Below, piece by piece: positions 1 to 10,737 of a DNA stretch of 64,000 bases. The notes beneath the pieces are model-generated. The model did not search any database. It was not told where the DNA came from and saw nothing but the letters and a program-made list of their open reading frames with translations. Numbering within the stretch: position 1 is the first letter of the stretch; each line of letters starts with the position of its first letter. Position numbers and translations under genes: made by a program. Source of the DNA: Glandiceps talaboti (lineage: Eukaryota; Hemichordata; Enteropneusta; Spengelidae); contig NC_135560.1 in NCBI RefSeq assembly GCF_964340395.1, positions 10,944,598 through 11,008,597 on the forward strand, read 5' to 3'.

Positions 1-1401
1 AAGTCACATGATATCTACATTATATTGATAGTGTTAAGTTACCCAGATCAGATGACTTAGTTGGCTGTATACAGAAATGTACATATACCTTCAAATGTCA
101 ACAGGTGAAATTGATACATTTTGTACTGGTATTTAAATACTGAGTTTGCAGGTTGTGAGTGGAGAGAGTGCTTGCAATGAAGGCCTAGTTTATAAGTCAG
201 TGAAGTACTTGAAGGCTGCTGCATTTAAATTAGTCTCGGTTACCCTGCACTTTGACCACTGATGACTCGCACCATTACAGAGGTCAAGGAACATGGCAGC
301 TGTTGAGGTCTGTGACAGCCCCCCGATTGGATGAAAATAATTCTGAATTTTCATTTGTATATGTTTAACAAAATGATATAAACTTTTTGAAAATCATGTT
401 TGGTAGAAGATTACCTGTAATACTCTTAGTAAGAGTTGCTACTGTGTGATTTCACTACACAGGTCATGTCGTGGATCAGCCTCTCTGCACAGTCATCTTG
501 TTCCAATCCGTGGCGTTGTAATGCCACAGACACTCATGCTGGGGTTAGAGATTCTGGGTAACCGAGAGTACATTTACATACAATTTATTTGACTTCCAAC
601 TACAGCATTATTAAAGTAGAGAAGACCATATTTGACAAACACAAAGAGATAAGAAATGATGTGCTGCAGCCCTATCAGACTACATTTAAATTGGATATCG
701 GCTGATATTATAATCAAGACAGTCTCTGTAATGGCAATTCACCAATTTCCTTTATATAGTGCGCTTGATTTCAAAAAAAAATTATGAGAGAATACTAATG
801 TTGACAAGTAAGTGTAAACACATAGTGTAAACAATCATGTATTTCTGAAACCAAAACACTTCATGAGCAGTAGCATCTGCCGTTAAAGTTAGTGCCAAAT
901 ACTAAAACACGAGATCAAATTAGACTTAATTTCAAAGTACTGTATGAGAATTCTTAGATGAAATACCATCTCTGCATTTGTCATCGTGTTGATTGTTGTA
1001 GGGTGTGTGCCTACCTTTGCTTCATCAGTATGAAACGCCAGGTTTTATTACACTTTCAACTCAAACTACCATTATTATACAACTACATTATCTCTAGGGG
1101 TATATTTTACATGTAAATCATAGTTAACCTTCCTTCCTTGCAATAACGTCGTCTAGATTTACTATCTAAAGTCTTTTTAACTAATCTTATTTTTGGTATT
1201 GTATTTTAATATTAGTGTAGGAATTATTACAATATTTGGATATATATATACGACTTGTTAATGTTGTATTTTAGTTGTTTGTGTAATGTTCTTGTGTATC
1301 TTTAATTGTCAATGTAAGTAGCTAGAAGTATTTTCAGGTGTTGCCATGTCAACCACTTCAAATTTCTTGTGTATAAAGGGATCTAATCTGTGAAGAAATG
1401 C

Positions 1402-1500
1402 GGATCTGATGTATGTAGTAACAGTTTATGGGATCTGATGCATGTAGTAACAGTTCATGGGATCTGATGCATGCAGTTAAAGTTTATGGGATCTGATGCA
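1402..1500. repeat. 29-bp tandem repeat
   Basis: About 3.4 copies of a 29-bp unit beginning GGATCTGATGCATGTAGTAA. Unit starts are at 1402, 1431, 1460 and 1489, exactly 29 bp apart. Degenerate GGATCTGA motifs continue to about 1625. No gene overlaps it. Confidence 0.85.
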
Positions 1501-1721
1501 TTGTATTGTTGGGAATGTACTGAAATGTGTAGTAATGTCTGACAGGATCTGATGAACAGATCTGACTGTTTAGAGTGTGTACTGACATGTGTAGAAACAT
1601 GTGACAGGAATCTGAGGATCTGACATATATCTAACCATGTTTAGTGAGTGTGCTGAAATGTGTAGTGATTGACATAAAACGTATTCCAATGCATTATTCT
1701 TAATTTGTTACAGTTCAAACC

Positions 1722-1856
1722 AATCTGATTAACATATGTAGCAATATGGTGGCTAGCTCGATTGCTTTATTCACCTGTACTTCTGACACAACCAACAATA
1801 AACGAAGTAAATAAAAGCAACTTCACCATATTACTACATCATATTCTAATCAGATT
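1722..1856. mobile_element. MITE-like element, AATCTGATT family, copy 1
   Basis: The element begins AATCTGATTAACATATGTAG and ends with the matching inverted sequence closing in AATCAGATT. The arms are about 35 bp and the element about 135 bp. It is flanked by AGTTCAAACC (1712-1721) on the left and AGTTCAACCC (1858-1867) on the right, a probable 10-bp target duplication with one mismatch. The termini match elements at 38368-38551 and 39203-39687. It has no coding capacity, so it would be non-autonomous. Confidence 0.75.
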
Positions 1857-2099
1857 GAGTTCAACCCACCAACTCTATATTAGATGTCTGAAGTGAGAGG
1901 ACTTTTTTTTAATTCTTGATTTATTCCATGAAAACATTGACCAACTATTGTACTTATATTATATACATAATTGTGTCTCTATAACATATATTGATGAAAA
2001 TAAATAAATATCCACTGACATGTATACATGAAAGAAATCATTTATTGTTATTTAGTGTGAACGTGTGTGAATGCTGATAAGTTATAAGGATGAGTAGGT

Positions 2100-2358
2100 G
2101 TGAGATGAATAATTATCTCGTTCTGAATGTTACGGTTTGTTTTATTTGAAGGTAATAAGCACTTAGGAATGAATATTTATGTTCTGCTATTACACACGTC
2201 TGCTGATTCACATGAGATGATGCCTATCTATGACAGGCACTTCCACTGAACAATGAATGAGGAACAAGTTTCAATGTATTTCTCACATGAAATGACTCAT
2301 CAGAACCAAAGGTTTATGAAAATGCGGCTTTCTTAACTGCAGTGGTGTTCCTCTTTAA
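2100..2358. repeat. Dispersed repeat shared with 40790-41120
   Basis: The stretch ending in a TGGTGTTCC motif after ATGAATGAGGAACAAGTTT matches 40975-41120 in the same orientation. The preceding part (TTATTTGAAGGTA, then TAAGCACTTAGGA and GTTCTGCTAT) matches 40824-40905 in the opposite orientation. This suggests a fold-back or rearranged interspersed element. No coding capacity was seen. Confidence 0.6.
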
Positions 2359-3392
2359 ATAAGTTTTTATCACATCCATAGTAAAAGAATTTTAATTTCA
2401 TTTAACAATTTTGAGACTCAATTTGATGAACTGAATATACTAGAATTCAACCCTGTTTCATGTCAATTACCATCATTGTATTCCACTAGCCTCTTTATGG
2501 CACTTCATATTTCGCTGTGTCAGTGGAAAAATGTACTCTGGCTTGTGAGAACGGTAAATTACATGGTTAGCAAAGTGAATGACTGTTCAGGCCAATCACT
2601 GAGTGTGCACTTCAAACAACACACTGTTCATACTATTTTCACAGACTGATATCTCTGGCTTAGATTCTATATTGAGGTTTATTGACACAAACATGCATAC
2701 ACACATATATACATAAACTATGCAGAAACATGTCATATGTTGTCAGATATTAATATATTTATTTGACTGTAACTTAAGTCAGCACCAACAGTGTACATGT
2801 ATATTAAACTGAACAGTCTTGCAGCATGGAAGCCCCTTTTCTACTACTAAACATTGACTGGAAGTTACCCTAAGCAACTGATATGTAACAGATTTGCAAT
2901 AAATACCATATTTAGGGGTCATCAGCTTTTAGATAAGTGAAAACTGGAATGACATGGTATCATTGTAATTTGTAAACTGCTCGATTCATATCAACTGTGG
3001 TGCTGGTGCAAGTGCAAGTGCAATGGACTGCCAGAAGATGAAGTATTGACATTTTGAATACAATAAAACCTGTCTGGTGTCTCGAGGGGTTGGTAGTGAA
3101 ACGGAGAAATGTGACCAGGGTAGTAAGCAGTCTGGAAAAGGTAATGGAAGAATGGTTGAAGGGAAAAGGAGAGGACATCCACAGATGAGCTGAGTTGATG
3201 GCATCAAGGAAAACCATAACGAGGCTGTGAGATCTTTAGAACTATATGGTATTGAAGTGAACTTTTTGGCATGGTTTTCTCAGCCATGATTGAAAACAGT
3301 CAATAGTAACTGACTGATCAGATTTAGAGCTTGGTGTGTGCATGATTTGTGCTCCCGAGAGTATAACTCTATCTCTATTGAAATACACAATG

Positions 3393-5726
3393 TTAATCAC
3401 TTTCATCTTCACTCTCCTCTTCTGCTTCCTCAAGCCATTTGATGAAGGGCGCCACCTATTGACAAAACAAAGTAAATGTAGTCTTGATTACCTTAGAGAC
3501 TTCATCTTATTTTTAGACAGGTTTAGGAGCTCAAAGTCAGTTCTCTACCAAGGCAATGCTTAGTATGTTGATACAATCAGAATACTACAAAGAATGATTG
3601 CTATGTGAATATATAATTTTCATAGAATTACAGTTCCGGTACAATTTTAACATAGATGTAACTATGTTGTAATTATATGGATTTGGGAAGAACACATACC
3701 ACTAAAATAGAACAGAAATGGTACTACTGACAGAACACAAATTCATATTTACTAAACTCATTCACAAAACTACATCCATCCAAACATGGATGGACACATG
3801 CATGGACAGATAGGTTGACAGAATTCATTGCAATAGCAGCCCCTGCCCCACATTCAGGCTGTGCCCACAAGGAGAGGGGAGGCTTATAATTACATCCAGC
3901 GCATGGCTTTTGATTTTGTCATCAAATGTTGTGTTTTACCTGTGCCCTTGTTTCTTGATGTTTTCTCCTAGTGTTAGCATCATCAGATAATCCACCACTT
4001 TTATACCATTTCATAATGACTGCTTCTGACAGTACCTCTAACTCATCGTACATCAAATGCATTACTTTCATTAGAATGGGTGCAAAATTGCCATGATTTG
4101 CACTGTACTCCTGTAGTCAAAGTATAGAAAACAGCTACTTGTAATAATCTATTGATAAATCATCTCACAATAAGTTATCAAAACTGTAATTTGTAATATA
4201 TTATATTAGAGAAATGCAAACACACACACACACACAAGAATTCAACACATGTACTATCCATGATTTTTTAAACATTTTCTATCTCAAATGTTGTCAGTCT
4301 AGATATGACTGTTTGATATTACTTACCTCCAATGCTGTTAGACAGTCTAACTGTGATTCAGCACTCTTCATGTAATTTTGTAAGACTGCAGCCAGTCTAA
4401 CCAGCAACTACAGATTATAAAAATGAATATGTTATTTCCAGAGTTATTTCTGAACATTACATTTACCATTATGAAAAGAAGCATTTTATTGATTCAAGTC
4501 AATATGAAGCATATAAATCTAGAGGGATGGACAAAGAAATGACATCACTATAGAAATTTAACGAATATGCAGCTCATTATCAAAATCTTATTATATTGTT
4601 ATTTGACATGTATGTTGATATAAACTCAATTACATTTGAAGAACTATTTACTTTAGAAATGTGCAATATGTACGTCTATAAAAATTAAATGACTCAAATA
4701 TTCCCAGTAATTATGATATATTAGGGAAACACATCGTGAACCCCCCACCCCCACCCTTTGAATTCCCTATATCCCCTATAAATCCACCTCCTTCCCACAA
4801 AAACCTCACCTGCCCCGTAAATCTCCTATCTCCATCCCTAAGAACTCCCATCTCCCATATGAATCTACCTCCTTCCCACGAATCCCTCCTCTCTCTCCCA
4901 TGAATCACCAAACTCCCAATGAATTCCCTGCCTAGCCAATAAACCCCATCTCCCGTTTTATGATGCATTGTTGTTTTTTAGATGGAACATTGCATGAATG
5001 ACTAATTTCCATTCCCACAAAAGTACAAAAGCTGTAAAATTAGCAAAAATCAATCATTTTAGGGTGAATAAACTAGAATTGTACTTACCGGTTTGAGACT
5101 GGCAAGATACTGTGTAGGTTGTAGAACAGTTCTAGACTTTAAGGCTGGTATCTCTAGTATAGCCTTGAGCAGAAGTATATTCAGTTCTTTCATTGATATA
5201 TTGTATGCATATTTTGATGAATTTACTTCTAGTATTAAGTTATCACACTTGATATTCTCCTCTATACCTCTCTGTAGACTGTCCAACACTTCGTTGTAAA
5301 ACACTTCAAAATAAAAATATCAAATTTATTGTTAGGAAACTGGCACTGAACTGTCCTTGAAAACGCTTCTCAGGTCGGTAAAACATATACTGTAGTTCTA
5401 AGATCAAGGATTTTGATTACTTACTAGTAACGTCTCACCTGTTAAGGCCAATACATTTTGTCAAGCTGTCTGTTTGCTGGCTTTATATCTACCAACACTT
5501 TAACGAAGATCATGTAAAGGTGTACTAAGACTTACTTTTTGTATCATCTGGTGGGGGTGACGAAGAAGGTGAAAGGTCAGATGCAAGGGATTCATCACTG
5601 CTACTGTCTTCTATGTCTTCATTGTTCTTTGTGTCAAGTGTTAGACCTAGACATCAACAATTTCATTCATCAAATATTATACTTTCTCATTATAGGGGAA
5701 CACTGCTGTGGGAAATAGTCATTTTC

Positions 5727-5757
<31 letters not shown>

Positions 5758-7619
5758 AATGTTAGTTTTTATATAGCACTTTCCCACTCTGTGCTCAAAT
5801 CACTTTACAATTATTACCCCTGGCATGGATCTATAGTGGCACAACGGCCCTTTATACTTCCTCAACTCCCTGGGAAGCATACAATCCATTGCAGCCTCTA
5901 TAAGCGCATAGGATTAAATCATTCACATTGCAACCTATATCCTACCAGGTCCCTAATTATACAGCTGAGTTGACTGAATTCGTGGTTCAAAACTTGATCA
6001 AGGACTTTAGCCATTCAGAAACAAATGACAGTTATGGGGTTCGGACCTGCAACTGACACATTTTGAGACGGCCACTTAAACCCATCATGATTCCATATAT
6101 GAAATGAGTCTATTTCAAATCTGGAAGATCTTACACATCATACAAGACTAGTAAGTCAAAAGAAGGAATCTAATCTCCAATGACAGATCACAATCATATT
6201 TTGATATGAAATACCAAACATGACAAGGTATTCTTACCACTACATAAATCATGTTTCAACTATATACTCCAGAACATTACAAATTAAATTTCCACACATA
6301 CATCTATTTCCCTACATCATTTTTTTTAATGATTGCATATATATAGTCATAGCTGCCTGTTGAGTATTCCTGATTATGTTATTTACTGAGAATGTCAAAA
6401 TTACACATTATGATTTAGGACCAAAAACTTCAATGATAATATACTATACTTACTCCATAACTCTTTGATCAGATCTTCTTCTTCTTCTTCATCTTCATCA
6501 TCTTGGGGGTTCCAAATATAACCTTTGCCCTCTTTCCCAACTGTGTCAGTGTCATAGGCTATGTACGAAAGGAAAAGACAAAAATCTGTCACTTTTTGGG
6601 CAAGAGTAATGCTTAGACAGTTAGAGACATTGTGTTGTTTTGTGTACCCTGGTTGTTCTACATTACCACAACACACAACATGTCATTGGTTCTGTGGTGC
6701 TATATGAGTCAAATTGTTCAGAATTGCCATTTTGCCATTTTTTCCTTGAATCAAGCTTACACAGGTATAATTACAGCACTCCCCAAATTTTCCTTCACTT
6801 TTACATTATAGGCATAATTCACTATAAGTCAAACAACACCCCTTCAATATGTCACTTGTATTTTTGACAGTTGAATAAACATATTGGAGAGTAACATCGA
6901 AATATCATCAGTCAAGTTGATGCCAGCCGTCCATTATGGTAACAAATGTCACCATCATACGGTCTCCATTCCTGGTTACCGTGGCAATAAATACACTCAC
7001 CCTGGGGGACATCCATTTCCTGTGTGTCATCATCTTTCCCATCATCCTCTGCAAATTCATCAATTTTACTTGATGTCTTTTGTATTTGATTGGTCAACAT
7101 TGTAGATGGTGAGAGAGTAATGTCAGGACCTACAACCACCTAGTTACAGAGTAAGAAACAGAATGACATTATGTCTATAAAAGGCTGATTTCAGGATACC
7201 TAATTTGCATAGATTATACAGGGATTCTTTCAAATGAACAGTGTCCTCATTTAGTCAATGGAGACTATTTTCTGAAGGAGAAGAATTCTCTATTTAACAC
7301 ATGTTCACATTGTCCAGAAGAACTTCTAGAGTGTTTATATATTGGAATACTGGTAAAAAGGACACTGCACTGCAAGCACTTATGCAAATGCACTGAGTAT
7401 ACTACACTGGCTCTAATGTGTCATGGGGTTCTGTCATAGTAGAAAACCAACAAATGGTTTAAACTTTTACAACAAGAGAGAAACTCAAATAAGAAGACAA
7501 ACAGACAGACACAGGTGCCAGCAAGACAAACAGACAAAATGGCAGACCAAGCACTGGAAGAGAGACAGTGAGATAGCAACTAGATAGACAGACAGATAGA
7601 CAGACAAACAGATACAACC

Positions 7620-7656
<37 letters not shown>

Positions 7657-10600
7657 TACACAGATGGACAGAGACAGACAGACAGACAGACAGACAAACA
7701 AACAAACAAACAGAGAGACACACAGACACAGACAGAGAGACAATGTGAAACAATAGAGGAAATAAGGATTGGCAAAGAAAAGGGAGACACAGACAGAGAG
7801 GTAGAAAGAGAGTTCAAATACACTTACATCATAAGAGATGATACAGTTTGGTTGTACTATTACATTAGACTTTATAATAGCTCTGTCACACACTATACAC
7901 ATCTGTAGAACTGATCCTGACTCTATGGTTACGTTATCCCATATATACGCATTCTCTAATTTGACATTTTCACCTGCAATAATGAAACATAAGACATCAT
8001 TAAAATGCAACCAACTACACTGAAACACTCCCTCCCTCCAATCACCATCCCTCCCCCCCTCAAAAAAAAAAAAAAAAAAATGGAAAAAAATGAGATGATC
8101 TGATTTTTTATTTGACTTAAACAAAACATACAAGAACTTACCTATCTGACAGTTCCTGCCAATCACTGATTTACTAATAACTGTATTAGTACCTATACAT
8201 GTTCCCTGGCCAACTACTACATCCTCCTTCAAAATACAACCCCTGTATGGAAACAGAAAGATACATCACTTACTGTAATTTAAATGAAGACATGATACAT
8301 GTGACATGATTATTCGACTTATCCATCACAAAACAATGTTATCTCAAAGTTTTGGTAAAATTTAAAGATCAAAAAAGTTTTAATTCACATCCCCAACAAC
8401 ACCATTGGATTAAAATGCACGATTCCCTGATGTAAAATCTTACCATAAAATTCCACAATAAAAGCTACACCTAGAGTTTGGGAAAGTGTGCATAAAAATT
8501 TCACAGGTTTTTTTAGTCCATCGAGGTTGAATTGAAAAGAGATTTACAAACAGACTTTTTTTAAAGGAATTTTATGGTAAAGAGTAACTTTCTGCTAAAA
8601 CAAGAAGCAAAAGACTTACCTGGCTAAGGTGATATCCTTAGATAGATAGGTGTTGTGACGAAGTAATGTAAAACTACTGCTATCAGTCATACTAACTATA
8701 TTATCAGGAACTAGAGGGTAACTCCATCGATGTATAATATCTTTACTGAAATATACAATATCACAGACCAGTTACTTGAAAGGCTATGTTTCAATCCTGG
8801 GTCATCATATTAGTGTATGTGTGAGCTAATCGTTGGAGCACATAAGGATTACATAGGATCATTCTTTTGTTCGAGACCAAGATTTTGTACAGCTCAGCCA
8901 AACAACTGTTTCACACAACAAAATTTTAATCCTCAGTTGAAGTTGGCAAAGACATGATAAGCAATTCAAAGCACTGAAAGGCCCACGATTCAGTTTCAGG
9001 TTTTTGAGTGTTATCTTATCCGTGAAGCCATAAGGATTACATAGGATTATTCTTTTGTTCTGGACCAACTTTTTCTATAGGTCTGTATGACAACTTTTTT
9101 CACACATAAATTTTACACACATCTGCACATAAATTTTGTTGTTGCGAGTCAAAATGAGAAAAACTGGCATTTCTTGTGAGTCACCATGTAAGTAAGAGAG
9201 AGGGGAACACCAAATTTTGGTGCGTCACTAGAAAGTGTGTGCGTCAGTGGCACGTCAAATTGGCAGAGGGCACACTGCTCTGGGTAGAATTATTTACATA
9301 CCTTACTGCATGATACATATAAAGATTAGAAACCCTAGCTGCATATTCATCATCTAAGACGTACATGTGTATTTGATTTCCCATGATCTACAGAGATAAT
9401 GAAATATTCAAATAAAATAAATAAGTTTCAAAACGACCGACAGTACATTTGTGAAATATTACTAAGAAGAATGCCAAAAATCTGTCAATCAAATATCACT
9501 TTGCCAACCATGTGTCTTGAGTTACCTCTAAACACATGGTGACCAGTTATTGATACAATAGCAAACGCTTGTTTCTGTTGTACCTGTAGTTTTTAATTTT
9601 GATTTATTTCTATATATAGAGTACTATGCAATTTTCTGGTTGTCAGAAAGACAAAAGATTGCATAGTGTCGCCACTAGGAGTGCTGTTCAGGAGTAGAAG
9701 AAGGCTTTAAACCAAAAAAGGCCATGATAGTTGAGTAGTCTAACCTTGAAAAAAATCATAAGTTCTCAATGTTTAATGTCAAAAGTTGCTGGAATATTTT
9801 AATCTGCAAAACATTCTGCTAACTTTCTTCCAGATAACATATTAATTGTAGAGAACTCAGCTATTTTAGTCACATTTTGTTCACTGCTTCATTTACAGCC
9901 ATGTGATTTAGCATTCATATTTCCTTGACTGGTATACCCTCTTGTAAAACTTCTTTTGAGAATGGTTGTAAGGTGGGCAACCAGAACATAGTGTATTAGA
10001 AGGATTGTACCATTTCAAGTAGGGGTTTGGTTTCATTTTTTATTGGAGGGACTGTAATTGGACAAAATGAACAAAATAAACTGAAAAAAGTTACAGCTAC
10101 ATTACAACAGTTTTGAAGATTAAATATTTACTATAAATGGTACACTTTGTTATTTACATTTGACTCATCACCATGACAACACCTACCTCTTCATTGACAA
10201 GGATACCATGTACAAAGTCATGTTTTGTCTGGTAGTCAAAGTTGTCTGTGAATAATTGTGGTACTTGTGTTGAACAGATACTGATGTGACAGTCCAGGAG
10301 ATCATAGCGAAGTTGTATGTTGTCATTGTCCTGAAACAAACTCTGTGAAAGACAGAAATGAAACATAAGTTGTATGTTATCAAATTATCATTGTCCTGAA
10401 ACAAACTCTGTGAAAGACGGAAATGAAACATCATCCGTATGTTATCATTTGTTTTGAAACAAACCATATTTGTAGATGAAATCATGAACACAAGTTATTG
10501 TCATTGTCAAAAAAATATGAGCCTGCAAAGGCACTATCGAAAAACAACAACCTAGAATTCTAATAGAGACACCCTTTAAAATTGAGTTTAAGAAACACTT

Positions 10601-10692
10601 TCAGAACAGGACATGCTTAACAGATTTCATTAGAATCGATGTAGTAGTTTTTCAGATATCATGTCCACAGGTAGACAGACAGACAGTCAGTC

Positions 10693-10737
<45 letters not shown>

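Larger units (their letters stand above)
1..3392. other. Intergenic region downstream of EIF2B5
   Basis: No coding exon could be recognised here on either strand; the only open frames are short and do not resemble known proteins. The stretch holds a 29-bp minisatellite (1402-1500), an inverted-repeat element (1722-1856), and a dispersed repeat (about 2100-2358) that recurs near 40800-41120. The 3' untranslated region of EIF2B5 must run into this interval from the right. Possible minus-strand AATAAA signals are at 2758-2763 and 2678-2683, but nothing decides between them. Confidence 0.6.

Noticed and set aside
6030-6090. Possible tRNA gene on the minus strand
   Set aside because: A and B boxes are present, but there is no cloverleaf acceptor pairing; the body and ATT-rich tail identify it as a SINE head.
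7459-7827. Extension of the eIF2B epsilon beta-helix frame into Cys/Leu/Ser repeats
   Set aside because: It reads through the exon 9 donor at 7827 into the (GACA)n intron repeat; the conserved protein continues at 7139.
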